DNA of 64,000 bases from JAIUNP01 sp020161975 (GTDB lineage Bacteria; Pseudomonadota; Alphaproteobacteria; Rhizobiales; Beijerinckiaceae): positions 1 through 64,000 of the forward strand of contig DAIOGK010000008.1 of NCBI GenBank assembly GCA_036745275.1. Reading direction: 5' to 3'. Both the position numbers and the translations under genes were made by a program. A model generated the notes under the pieces. The model had not been told where the DNA came from, searched no databases, and saw only the letters and a list, made by a program, of their open reading frames with translations. Positions 44,148-52,638 of this stretch are shown here, one piece after another (the first letter of the stretch is position 1; the number at the start of each line of letters is the position of its first letter).

Positions 44148-45191
44148 TCATGCGGCGGAGCGATGTTCCCGCCAGAAGCCGAGCTTTTCATGCACCGGGC
44201 GGTCTGAATAGCTGAACAGAACGGCATCGGCGTCGGCCTCGTGCACCACAGGTTGCCACGAAGGCACGACAAACACATCCTGCGGCCCCCATTCGATCAG
44301 CTTGTCGCCGATACGCGACCGGCCCCGCCCCTCGACCGGCGTGAACACCGTCGCATCGGTCGAGCGATAGGCGACGGTCCGGAACCCCTTCGGCAGAAGC
44401 TGGAGGAAGGCGCCGATGGTCGGCATCGCATGATCCCCGGTGACCGGGTTGATGTATTTCATCTTGAGGCCGTGGCATGGGTCCCATTCATCGGCCCGCC
44501 GCATCAGCTCCAGCGCCTCGCGCGAGCGGGCATAGGGGTAGTTGAAGATCGGCGAGGTCGGGCGCGTCGGTTTGTAGTCCACCGGCAGCATGTTCGCGCC
44601 ATAGCGGGCCAGCGCATCGCCGACGGGCCGCGTGATCTCCTGCGCCTCGGCGTTGTGATGCTCAATAAACGAGGCATCGAAGAACTGGACAATCGGAATG
44701 TCGAGACCGTCGAGCCAGAACATCGGCGCATCCGTCTCATTGCCGTGATCGTGCCACGCGCCGGACGGCGTGATGACAAAATCGCCCACCGACATGTTGG
44801 TCCGCTCGCCGTCCACTGCCGTATGCGCGCCCTTACCTTCCATCACGAAACGCAGCGCACTTTGGGAATGCCTGTGCGCAGGCGCGATTTCGCCCGGCAG
44901 TACCAGTTGCACGCCGCAATACAGCGAGGTTGTGATCTTCGACGTTCCGCGCAACCCCGGATTTTCGAGGATCAATACGCGTCGTTCGGCTTCCTTTGCC
45001 GTAATCAGCCCGCCCGCTTCGATCATCGCAGCCCGGATCTCGGCAAATTTCCAGCCGAAGGGCTGGCATGATGAGCGCGGCTCCGGCGTAATCAGCGCAC
45101 CCAGAACCGTCCAAAGAGCCCGCAGGTTCGATCGGTCGATCTTCTCGTAAAATGCCTTGCGCTCGGGCGTTTCGGCAGCACCGCTGGACAT
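44148..45191 (-). CDS. Gentisate 1,2-dioxygenase
   Basis: A 347-residue bicupin ring-cleavage dioxygenase. Iron-binding His residues are in PAHRHSQSALRFVMEG and SGAWHDHGN; the second cupin is around TVAYRSTDATVFTPVEGRG. It opens gentisate to maleylpyruvate. Length fits the family (about 340-370). It heads the leftward pair with the FAH gene and faces the isomerase-MarR pair across a shared operator. The source of gentisate (salicylate or 3-hydroxybenzoate) is not shown here. Confidence 0.92.
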   Translation of the reverse strand: MSSGAAETPERKAFYEKIDRSNLRALWTVLGALITPEPRSSCQPFGWKFAEIRAAMIEAGGLITAKEAERRVLILENPGLRGTSKITTSLYCGVQLVLPGEIAPAHRHSQSALRFVMEGKGAHTAVDGERTNMSVGDFVITPSGAWHDHGNETDAPMFWLDGLDIPIVQFFDASFIEHHNAEAQEITRPVGDALARYGANMLPVDYKPTRPTSPIFNYPYARSREALELMRRADEWDPCHGLKMKYINPVTGDHAMPTIGAFLQLLPKGFRTVAYRSTDATVFTPVEGRGRSRIGDKLIEWGPQDVFVVPSWQPVVHEADADAVLFSYSDRPVHEKLGFWREHRSAA

Positions 45192-45212
45192 GAACGTTTC
45201 CCCGTACCGAAC

Positions 45213-45260
45213 TTGACAGTCGGCCCGTCAAACGTATGCTGATGGAAAGCATACTGTCAA
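45213..45260. promoter_or_regulatory. Divergent gentisate promoters with palindromic MarR-type operator
   Basis: GTATGC (45234-45239) and GCATAC (45249-45254) form an inverted repeat with a 9-base spacer. Rightward, TTGACA (45213-45218) and TATGCT (45235-45240) make a promoter with 16-base spacing. Leftward, a perfect TTGACA lies at 45260-45255, with a weaker -10 near 45236-45231. The palindrome overlaps both promoters, so one repressor could shut both arms. The MarR gene of the rightward operon is the natural candidate. Confidence 0.6.
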
Positions 45261-45295
45261 ACTACAATCGCACCGGTGTGCTTTCAGGAACCTTG

Positions 45296-45928
45296 ATGAA
45301 GCTGCATGGCTATTTCCGCTCTGGCGCTGCCTATCGTGTGCGCATTGCGCTCAATCTCAAGGGCGTTGAGGTGGAGCATGTGCCGCATCATCTGCGCAAG
45401 GGCGAGCAGAAGGCCGAGGCCTATCTGAAGCTCAATCCGCAAGGGCTGGTGCCGGCGCTTGAACTCGATGATGGCACTGTTCTGACCCAGTCGCTGGCAA
45501 TCATCGACTGGCTGGACGAGACGCATCCCCTGCCGCCGCTGGTTCCGGGCACGCCGATCGAGAAAGCGAAGATCCGGGGCTTTGCGCTCGCCATCGCCTG
45601 TGACACGCATCCGGTGCAAAATCTCGGCGTGCTGAAAAAGCTCAGGGCGCTCGGCCACAGCGAAGCGGAGGCGAATGCCTGGGCGGCTGACGTGAATCAC
45701 GATGGTCTTGCCTCTTGTGAAATCCTGCTTGCCGGAACATCCGGCCCCTACTGCTTTGGCGCCGTGCCGACGCTGGCTGATGTCTGCCTCGTCCCGCAGA
45801 TGGCGAATGCCCGACGCTTCGGCGTCGATCTCACTCCTTTCCCGCGCATTGTCGCTGCTGATGCTGCGGCACGTGCGCATCCCGCCTTTGCCGCCGCAGC
45901 TCCCGATCTCCAGCCCGACGCAGAGTGA
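45296..45928 (+). CDS. maiA: Maleylpyruvate/maleylacetoacetate isomerase (zeta-class GST)
   Basis: A 210-residue glutathione-dependent isomerase. The N-terminal thioredoxin fold has LHGYFRSGAAYRVRIALNLKG with the catalytic Ser-containing loop, NPQGLVPALELDDG and TQSLAIIDWLDE. The start ATG 45296 follows CAGGAA; an upstream frame from 45236 lies in the operator. In this gene context it probably turns maleylpyruvate to fumarylpyruvate in gentisate breakdown; maleylacetoacetate is the alternative. Confidence 0.9.
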   Translation: MKLHGYFRSGAAYRVRIALNLKGVEVEHVPHHLRKGEQKAEAYLKLNPQGLVPALELDDGTVLTQSLAIIDWLDETHPLPPLVPGTPIEKAKIRGFALAIACDTHPVQNLGVLKKLRALGHSEAEANAWAADVNHDGLASCEILLAGTSGPYCFGAVPTLADVCLVPQMANARRFGVDLTPFPRIVAADAAARAHPAFAAAAPDLQPDAE

Positions 45929-45933
45929 TTGCA

Positions 45934-46479
45934 ATGGCCAATCCGAACCCGTTTCTCTGGTGGCTGCCCAGCCCGACCGACACAAAGGTGGAACGACCGG
46001 CCGCGCCCGCCCTGCCCGATGTTCATGCCAAACCGGGCCATCTGATCCGGCGCGCGCAGCAGATTGCCGTGGCGATCTTTCTTGAGGAATGTGCGGCCTA
46101 TGATCTCACGCCGGTGCAATACGCGGCACTGGTGGCGATCCGCGACAATCCTGCCATCGATGCGACGCGGATTTCCGGGCTGATCGGTTTTGACAGGACC
46201 ACCGTTAGCGGCGTCATGGAACGGCTGGAAAGCAAAGGCTGGATTGCCCGCAAGGCGAATGCCGCCGACCGGCGCATCAAGATCGTGGACATCACGGCGG
46301 CCGGCAAAAAGGTGCTGAAAAACGTCGAGCCGATGGTGATGCGTGCGCAGGAGCGGATGCTGATGCCGCTCGACCGGACAGAGCAGGAAATGCTGATCGT
46401 GCTGCTCGCGCGCGTTGTCGACCATAACAACGACACGTCTCGCGCGCCGCAGCGTCCGCTTGGTCAGGATCCCGGTTAA
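45934..46479 (+). CDS. MarR-family regulator of the gentisate genes
   Basis: A 181-residue MarR-type winged-helix protein: PGHLIRRAQQIAVAIFLEE, LTPVQYAALVAI, TRISGLIGFDRTTVSGVMERLE (recognition helix), KANAADRRIKIVDITAAG (wing). It follows the isomerase by five bases and is probably co-transcribed. The palindrome between the two arms is its expected binding site, with an aromatic compound as inducer. Both points are inference from position. Confidence 0.9.
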   Translation: MANPNPFLWWLPSPTDTKVERPAAPALPDVHAKPGHLIRRAQQIAVAIFLEECAAYDLTPVQYAALVAIRDNPAIDATRISGLIGFDRTTVSGVMERLESKGWIARKANAADRRIKIVDITAAGKKVLKNVEPMVMRAQERMLMPLDRTEQEMLIVLLARVVDHNNDTSRAPQRPLGQDPG

Positions 46480-46485
46480 CGGGCA

Positions 46486-48012
46486 TCAGCCAGCGCCGGC
46501 CATACCCTCCAGACCCTGCCATACGCGCGGCAGTACATCCGGCAGGTCATCGGCGATGAGCCCCCTGCCCGCGACTTGACCTGCCTGGCCATGGAGCCAG
46601 ACACCGCCGGCGGCAGCATCGAATGGCGGCAGGCCCTGCGCCAGAAGCCCTCCAATGATGCCGGCAAGCACATCGCCCGAACCGGCAGTCCCGAGCCAGG
46701 GCGGCGCATTGGTGTTGATGCGCGCCCGGCCATCCGGGGCAGCGATGACTGTATCCGGACCTTTCAGGACCACCACTGCCGAACAGCGCGCCGCCGCCGC
46801 CAGCGCCCGGTTGAGGCGCGGCAGGTTGGCAAGATCGGGAAAGAGACGCGCAAATTCGCCCTCATGTGGGGTGAGGACGGCGCGACCGCTGATCGCCGTC
46901 GCCTCCGCAAGGCCATCACCCTCGCCGGCGAAGGCGGTCAGCGCATCGGCATCCAGGACCGTCGCGCGACCACTTTCGCAGGCAATTCGCACTGCGCGCC
47001 GTGTATTTTCATCGACGCCATAGGCTGGCCCGAGCACGAGGGCATTGCGGCGTTCGTCCTTGAGCAGCGCGGCCAGCCCCTCCGGGCCGTTGCAGCGCCG
47101 CACCATCAGCGCATCCGGTCCGCGCGAGACATGGGCGAGCAGCGCCGAACCGGACACACCGAGGGTTACCAGCCCCGCCCCGGTGCGCAGCGCGCCACGC
47201 GCGGCCAGCCGCGCTGCGCCTGCGCCTTCAAGCCCACCCGCCAGCACCAGCGCGTGTCCCTTGGTGTATTTATGCCCGTCCGCGCGTGTTCCGATGGTGG
47301 CCAGGCGGGCGCGCATGTCATTTCGCGTGATCTCCGGTCCATCCGTTTCCGCAACCGCACGCGCGGTCGCATCCGCGCCGAGGCCTATATCCACCACGAC
47401 GATCTCGCCGGTCAGCGCCCGGCCCGGCAACAACCGGTGCCCCGGCTTTTCGGCATGAAACGTCACGGTCAGATCCGCGCGGAAGGCTTCGCCAGCCACC
47501 TCGCCGGTGTCGCCATTGATGCCGCTGCCGATGTCAACAGCGCAGCGCATCACAATGGACGGCATCGCATTGGCATGGGCAACGAGGCGGGCAGCATCGC
47601 CTTCAAGCGCGCGGCTGAGGCCGGTACCGAACAGCGCATCAACGATCACATCGGGCACGGCATCCTCCAGAAAGCGCCCTGCCGGATGCACTGGCCCCTC
47701 CCAACGCTCCGCCATCCGGCGGGCATCGCCCGCGAGGTCGCCGGTCGGCACGAGGCTGTAGAGCGTGACCCCGTGGCCGCGCGTCACAAGATGACGGGCG
47801 ATCACATAGCCATCGCCACCATTGTTGCCGGGGCCGCACAGCACCGCCACGCGCGCCGGCGCGACGAGCCGACGGCACAGGTGATCGGCAAGGCCGCGAC
47901 CGGCGCGGGCCATCAGCCGTTCACCGGAAACGCCCGCTGCCATTGCCGCAGCCTCCGCGGCGCGCATTTGGGCAACGGTGATCAAATTGCAGGCACTCTG
48001 CTCACTTTGCAT
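46486..48012 (-). CDS. nnr: Bifunctional NAD(P)H-hydrate epimerase and ADP-dependent dehydratase
   Basis: A 508-residue repair enzyme for damaged NADH and NADPH. The N-terminal epimerase domain (YjeF-N) has VLCGPGNNGGDGYVIARHL. The C-terminal kinase-like dehydratase has LTPHEGEFARLF and GTAGSGDVLAGIIGGLL. Length and fusion are usual for bacteria. It converges with the MarR gene, leaving six bases between stops, and lies divergent to glnB. Confidence 0.95.
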   Translation of the reverse strand: MQSEQSACNLITVAQMRAAEAAAMAAGVSGERLMARAGRGLADHLCRRLVAPARVAVLCGPGNNGGDGYVIARHLVTRGHGVTLYSLVPTGDLAGDARRMAERWEGPVHPAGRFLEDAVPDVIVDALFGTGLSRALEGDAARLVAHANAMPSIVMRCAVDIGSGINGDTGEVAGEAFRADLTVTFHAEKPGHRLLPGRALTGEIVVVDIGLGADATARAVAETDGPEITRNDMRARLATIGTRADGHKYTKGHALVLAGGLEGAGAARLAARGALRTGAGLVTLGVSGSALLAHVSRGPDALMVRRCNGPEGLAALLKDERRNALVLGPAYGVDENTRRAVRIACESGRATVLDADALTAFAGEGDGLAEATAISGRAVLTPHEGEFARLFPDLANLPRLNRALAAAARCSAVVVLKGPDTVIAAPDGRARINTNAPPWLGTAGSGDVLAGIIGGLLAQGLPPFDAAAGGVWLHGQAGQVAGRGLIADDLPDVLPRVWQGLEGMAGAG

Positions 48013-48128
48013 ACCATTCAGCCAGTCTGCCTAATTTTTAATCAGGCACTCATTTCGGCACGACGGACGGACGCGCCTTTCCCGACAATTTTCACCAGTT
48101 TTCGGAATTGCTGCCAAGTCTGTCACAA

Positions 48129-48144
48129 TGGCACATGGAATGCT
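48129..48144 (+). promoter_or_regulatory. Sigma54-type promoter for glnB-glnA
   Basis: TGGCAC-N5-ATGCT places GG and GC at the spacing required for -24/-12 recognition; one core base differs from TTGCT. Transcription would start near 48156, about 78 bases before glnB. NtrC-dependent sigma54 control of this operon is established in related alphaproteobacteria. Confidence 0.6.
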
Positions 48145-48233
48145 TGACCCTTGACGCGCCGCGTGGAATTGAACTTCCGCCTGTTTTCCGCCGGCTTGTT
48201 GCCATTCCAAACTGAAATGTGAGGCCGCCGCTC

Positions 48234-48572
48234 ATGAAGAAGATCGAAGCCATCATCAAGCCTTTCAAGCTGGACGAGGTGAAGGAGGCGCTTCAGGAGG
48301 TAGGCGTTCAGGGCATCACTGTGGTCGAGGCCAAGGGCTTCGGTCGCCAGAAGGGCCATACGGAACTTTATCGCGGCGCCGAGTACGTCGTCGATTTCCT
48401 GCCCAAGGTGAAGCTGGAAATTGTCGTGACTGATCAGATGGTTGAGAAGGCCGTCGAGGCCATCAAGTCCGCCGCGCAGACCGGGCGGATCGGAGATGGC
48501 AAGATTTTTGTATCGCCTGTTGAAGAGGTGATCCGCATCCGTACTGGCGAGACCGGTCCGGACGCAATCTGA
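48234..48572 (+). CDS. glnB: Nitrogen regulatory protein PII
   Basis: A 112-residue PII trimer subunit, beginning MKKIEAIIKPFKLDEV. The T loop carries the uridylylated Tyr51 in LYRGAEYVVDF, and the C-terminal GDGKIFVSPVEEVIRIRTGE is intact. It signals nitrogen and carbon status to glutamine synthetase adenylylation and to NtrB. It is co-transcribed with glnA, 73 bases downstream. Confidence 0.97.
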   Translation: MKKIEAIIKPFKLDEVKEALQEVGVQGITVVEAKGFGRQKGHTELYRGAEYVVDFLPKVKLEIVVTDQMVEKAVEAIKSAAQTGRIGDGKIFVSPVEEVIRIRTGETGPDAI

Positions 48573-48645
48573 ATTCACCAGAGATCGTCGTCAAAGCGGC
48601 GCGAAGGCGCCGGAAATTGCAGTGTCGAACCGAAAGGGACATGAC

Positions 48646-50058
48646 GTGTTCAAGACCAGCAAGGATGTGCTGAAATTCATCAAGGAAAATGACGTCAAGT
48701 ACGTTGACTTCCGCTTCACCGACCCGCGCGGCAAGTGGCAGCACATGACCTATGACGTGTCGATCATCGATGAGGATGCGCTCGACGAAGGCATCATGTT
48801 CGATGGTTCGTCGATCGCCGGCTGGAAGGCCATCAACGAGTCCGACATGCTGCTGCGTCCGGATGTGTCCTCGGCCACGCTTGATCCGTTCTTCGCCGCT
48901 GCGACCATCAACATCAACTGCAACGTTCTGGAACCCGGCACCGAGCAGCCCTACAGCCGCGATCCGCGCGGCATCGCCAAGCGCACCGAGGACTTCGTGA
49001 AGTCCACCGGCGTTGGCGACACCATCTATGTCGGCCCGGAAGCTGAATTCTTCATTTTCGACGACGTGAAGTTCGCTGCCGATACCTACAACGTCGGCTT
49101 CTCGGTCGACCACACCGAACTGCCGATCAACGGCATGACCGACTACGAGGGCGGCAACACCGGCCACCGCATCCAGATCAAGGGCGGCTACTTCCCGGTT
49201 CCGCCGCTGGATTCGGCGCAGGACATGCGCGGCGAAATGCTGGCTGCCATGGCTGCCATGGGTGTGCAGGTTGAAAAGCACCACCACGAGGTTGCCTCCG
49301 CCCAGCACGAACTGGGCATGAAGTTCTCGACCCTGACCTCGATGGCCGACCAGATGCAGATCTACAAGTACTGCATCCACAACGTCGCCCAGAGCTATGG
49401 CAAGACCGCGACGTTCATGCCCAAGCCCGTCTATGGCGACAACGGCTCTGGCATGCACTGCCACTTCTCGATCTGGAAGGACGGCAAGCCGCAGTTCGCG
49501 GGCGACAAGTACGCCGGCCTCTCGGACACCTGCCTCTATTTCATCGGCGGCGTCATCAAGCATGCCAAGGCCGTGAATGCCTTCACGAACCCCTCGACGA
49601 ACAGCTACAAGCGTCTCGTCCCGGGCTTCGAGGCGCCGGTGCTGCTGGCCTATTCGGCCCGCAACCGTTCGGCCTCCTGCCGTATTCCGTGGACGAATTC
49701 GCCGAAAGCCAAGCGCGTCGAGGTTCGCTTCCCGGACCCGATGGCCAACCCCTACCTCGCCTTCTCGGCGCTGGTGATGGCCGGCATGGATGGCATCCTC
49801 AACAAGATCCATCCGGGCGAGGCGATGGACAAGGATCTCTACGATCTGCCGCCGCGTGAACTGAAGAAGATCCCGACGGTGTGCGGCTCGCTCCGCGAGG
49901 CGCTCTCCGCTCTCGACAAGGATCGCGGCTTCCTCAAGGCCGGCGGCGTGTTCTCGGACGACTTCATCGACAGCTTCATCGAACTGAAGATGCAGGATGT
50001 GATCAAGTTCGAGCACACCCCGCATCCGGTCGAGTATGTCATGTACTACTCGCTCTGA
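48646..50058 (+). CDS. glnA: Glutamine synthetase type I
   Basis: A 470-residue enzyme, full length for type I-beta. It shows VDFRFTDPRGKWQH at the start, the catalytic MHCHFSIWKDG and NRSASCRIP segments, and the adenylylation Tyr in DLYDLPP (about 398). The start is GTG 48646 with AAAGGGA six bases upstream; a GTG at 48622 would add eight residues without a ribosome site. Activity is expected to be switched off by adenylylation under PII control. Confidence 0.97.
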   Translation: MFKTSKDVLKFIKENDVKYVDFRFTDPRGKWQHMTYDVSIIDEDALDEGIMFDGSSIAGWKAINESDMLLRPDVSSATLDPFFAAATININCNVLEPGTEQPYSRDPRGIAKRTEDFVKSTGVGDTIYVGPEAEFFIFDDVKFAADTYNVGFSVDHTELPINGMTDYEGGNTGHRIQIKGGYFPVPPLDSAQDMRGEMLAAMAAMGVQVEKHHHEVASAQHELGMKFSTLTSMADQMQIYKYCIHNVAQSYGKTATFMPKPVYGDNGSGMHCHFSIWKDGKPQFAGDKYAGLSDTCLYFIGGVIKHAKAVNAFTNPSTNSYKRLVPGFEAPVLLAYSARNRSASCRIPWTNSPKAKRVEVRFPDPMANPYLAFSALVMAGMDGILNKIHPGEAMDKDLYDLPPRELKKIPTVCGSLREALSALDKDRGFLKAGGVFSDDFIDSFIELKMQDVIKFEHTPHPVEYVMYYSL

Positions 50059-50082
50059 TCAGCTCGGTCAGACTGACTACGG

Positions 50083-50109
50083 AAAGGGCGGCGAAAGCCG
50101 CCCTTTCTT
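50083..50109 (+). terminator. Rho-independent terminator after glnA
   Basis: AAAGGGCGGC, loop GAAA, GCCGCCCTTT, then CTTT. A perfect 10-base stem with a stable tetraloop, 25 bases after the stop codon. Confidence 0.9.
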
Positions 50110-50157
50110 TGTGATATCCTATTCGAAGCTGCAAGCGATTCTTAGGTTGATCGGGCA

Positions 50158-51201
50158 ATGCCTCCCCCAGAAACACAAACACACTTAGTAATTTTAGTTC
50201 ATGGCATTCGAACACATGCATATTGGATGCCAAGAGCAAAGATTATTCTAAACAATGAAGGATTTACGACAGAGTCAACAAGTTACGGCAAGTTTAGTTT
50301 ATTAAAATTTGTACTACCACTGCCTTATGTTAGAAAAACCGCACAAAATAGAGTGCTGAGCGATATAAAATCTGCTATTTCCATGCACAAACCTCAATTT
50401 GTATCTGTAATTGCACATAGTTTTGGCACACATGTAATAGCTAATATTATGAAAGATAATCCTGATTTAGTATGGAACAAGGTCATTTTTTGTGGAAGTG
50501 TACTTCCAGAAAATTTTCCGGTACACAAAATTATTGAAAATATACACCCTCCACTATTGAACGAAATAGGCGGGCTAGATTATTGGCCGGCAATCGCGGC
50601 AACTGTGTCTTGGGGCTACGGCTCAGTAGGTACTCACGGATTCAATAGACCGGGCATAGAATCGAGATGGCACAGCTCATTTCGCCACAGTGATTTTTTT
50701 TCGGATCGTCATATTATTGAACAATGGGTTCCATTTTTGAGGAATGGAGCCTTTTCTCATATGTCACCTCCTGAAAAACTGCCTTTTTTATTAAAACATT
50801 TCGATAAGTTGAAATATTTATTAATAGTAATTGTTATTTATTTATTTTATAATTTTTCGCATATTAAAGCTTATTATTTCCCAGAAATTGTTGAACCTAC
50901 ACCGTTTGTAACTAGCGGTGGGTTTTCGTTACAAATAATATCTGGAAATTCTCGAAAAATAGAAATATGGTCTAAAGTAGATGACTATCATTTTAATCGA
51001 GATGTCAACAATATAGATTTAAGCAAAGTAACGCGTAATAATACTCATTGGTATGATGGCTGTTCCGGGTACATATACTATAATGATTTCGAAAAATATT
51101 TTGTCCCCAATAATCAACTTATGCGTTCTTGTAAAAATGTATACAGAATATCCGGAAGCGTAATGTACCTATACGGAACAATTACAATTGATGAACGTTG
51201 A
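50158..51201 (+). CDS. AT-rich, foreign-looking alpha/beta hydrolase with a membrane segment
   Basis: A 347-residue protein. The N-terminal domain is an alpha/beta hydrolase: the oxyanion strand is LVILVHGIRTHAYW, the nucleophile Ser is in VIAHSFGTH (about residue 88), followed by FCGSVLPENF. A hydrophobic stretch near 220-236 (YLLIVIVIYLFYNF) could anchor it in the membrane, with a C-terminal domain of about 110 residues that I do not recognise. Base and codon use are strikingly AT-rich against all neighbours, with TTA, AAA and ATA codons throughout. The gene stands alone between the glnA terminator and pgsA, with no mobile-element gene nearby. It is a recent acquisition; a lipase, esterase or defence effector role is possible but unproven. 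Confidence 0.7.
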   Translation: MPPPETQTHLVILVHGIRTHAYWMPRAKIILNNEGFTTESTSYGKFSLLKFVLPLPYVRKTAQNRVLSDIKSAISMHKPQFVSVIAHSFGTHVIANIMKDNPDLVWNKVIFCGSVLPENFPVHKIIENIHPPLLNEIGGLDYWPAIAATVSWGYGSVGTHGFNRPGIESRWHSSFRHSDFFSDRHIIEQWVPFLRNGAFSHMSPPEKLPFLLKHFDKLKYLLIVIVIYLFYNFSHIKAYYFPEIVEPTPFVTSGGFSLQIISGNSRKIEIWSKVDDYHFNRDVNNIDLSKVTRNNTHWYDGCSGYIYYNDFEKYFVPNNQLMRSCKNVYRISGSVMYLYGTITIDER

Positions 51202-51281
51202 CCAAAACCTGCCATAAATCTCTTGCATAAGCCCGCGCCTCCGCTCGCCAAACGGCGGGCGGCACGCTACATCATCGCGTA

Positions 51282-51818
51282 ATGAGCATGAATCTCGCGA
51301 ACTGGCTGACGCTGCTGCGCCTCTGCATGGTGCCGCTTGTTGTCGTCGCCATTATCCAGCACCGGTTTGATCTGGCGTTCCTCGGCTTTGTGCTGGCGGG
51401 GCTGACGGATGCCATTGACGGCTATGTCGCCCGCACCTTCAACCAGATGACCGAACTCGGCGCCATTCTCGATCCCATCGCTGACAAGTCGCTGCTGGTG
51501 GCCATCTTCGTTACGCTCGGAATTCTGGGGCTGATTCCGGCCTGGCTGGTCATTCTGGTTGTCGCGCGCGACATGATGATCGTCGGCGCGGTTCTTGTTT
51601 CGTGGTTGCTCGACAACCCGGTTGAAATCAGGCCGCTTTATGTCTCCAAGGCCAATACGGTGGCGCAGATCGCGTTTGCAGCCTATACGCTTGGTACGCT
51701 TTCCTATTTTGACAAGAATGCCACGCTGGACATGGTGCTGATCGTCGCGGTCTGTGTGCTCACCACGGCTTCGATTGCCGCCTATCTGTCGGGCTGGCTG
51801 AAGCACATGACCGAGTGA
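51282..51818 (+). CDS. CDP-alcohol phosphatidyltransferase (PgsA-like)
   Basis: A 178-residue membrane enzyme with the CDP-alcohol signature D-A-I-D-G-Y-V-A-R, then G-A-I-L-D-P-I-A-D-K, and five to six membrane helices. It transfers a phosphatidyl group from CDP-diacylglycerol, most likely to glycerol 3-phosphate, but it may be a second cardiolipin-type transferase. Its stop overlaps the start of hda (TGATG). Confidence 0.9.
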   Translation: MSMNLANWLTLLRLCMVPLVVVAIIQHRFDLAFLGFVLAGLTDAIDGYVARTFNQMTELGAILDPIADKSLLVAIFVTLGILGLIPAWLVILVVARDMMIVGAVLVSWLLDNPVEIRPLYVSKANTVAQIAFAAYTLGTLSYFDKNATLDMVLIVAVCVLTTASIAAYLSGWLKHMTE

Positions 51819-52507
51819 TGGCTCCCCGCCGCCCCCCGCCCGCGCAATTGCCGCTCGACCTTGCGCTTGATCCTTCGTTCGCGCGCGAGGACTTCCTTGT
51901 CGGCCCCTCGAACGAGACGGCTGTGGACCTCATTGACCTCTGGCCGGACTGGCCGGAGCGGCTCATCGTGCTCGCCGGGCCGGAAGGCAGCGGCAAGACA
52001 CATCTGGCGCATGTCTGGGCCAAGACGAGCGGCGCGCTGATCGTGCCCGCGATCCGGCTGGCAGACCGTGCGCCGGCCGAGCTTGCCGGCCCGCCGGCCT
52101 TGGTGCTGGAGGATTGCGATTCAACGCCGCTTGATGAAGCGCGCCTGTTCCACCTGATCAATCTGGTGCGCGAGGCCGGGCACAGCCTGCTCCTGACAGC
52201 CCGCCGTCAGCCGGACCTCTGGGGCCTGACGACGCGGGATCTGGTTTCCCGCCTCCGCCTCGCCCCGCTCGGCACCATCGCGGCGCCGGATGATCAGTTG
52301 CTCCGAGCGCTGATGGTCAAGCACTGTCTCGACCGGCAACTCGTGGTGGACACGAGCGTGATCGAGTTTCTGCTGCCGCGCATCGAACGCTCGTTTGCCG
52401 GTGTGCAGCACATCGTCGCCGCACTGGATCGGGAAACGCTGGCGCGCGGCCGGCGGATTTCGCGCCCCGTCGCCGCCGAGGTCGTGGCGCGGCTTTTTCC
52501 GGGATAA
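51818..52507 (+). CDS. hdaA: DnaA-homologous initiation control protein (Hda/HdaA)
   Basis: A 229-residue DnaA-like AAA+ protein: LAGPEGSGKTHLAHVW (Walker A), LVLEDCDS in place of a canonical Walker B, and LLLTARRQPDLWGL. The N-terminal QLPLDLALD is a clamp-binding motif that brings the protein to the beta sliding clamp, where it stimulates DnaA ATP hydrolysis. The ATG at 51818 overlaps the pgsA stop. It precedes ppk, a common alphaproteobacterial order. Confidence 0.9.
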   Translation: MAPRRPPPAQLPLDLALDPSFAREDFLVGPSNETAVDLIDLWPDWPERLIVLAGPEGSGKTHLAHVWAKTSGALIVPAIRLADRAPAELAGPPALVLEDCDSTPLDEARLFHLINLVREAGHSLLLTARRQPDLWGLTTRDLVSRLRLAPLGTIAAPDDQLLRALMVKHCLDRQLVVDTSVIEFLLPRIERSFAGVQHIVAALDRETLARGRRISRPVAAEVVARLFPG

Positions 52508-52638
52508 GACGGCACGCGGGGCATTCGCGGATGTTGCGGCAAATGCACAGTGTCTCCCTGAAATCACTGGCACAATTGACATGCTGGTGTCACACTCTGA
52601 CGTGATACTGCGCCGATTATGCCTTTCGGAACCACCCC

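Noticed and set aside
46576..48147. 523-codon open frame on the plus strand
   Set aside because: Antisense to nnr, and it would run through the sigma54 promoter region of glnB.
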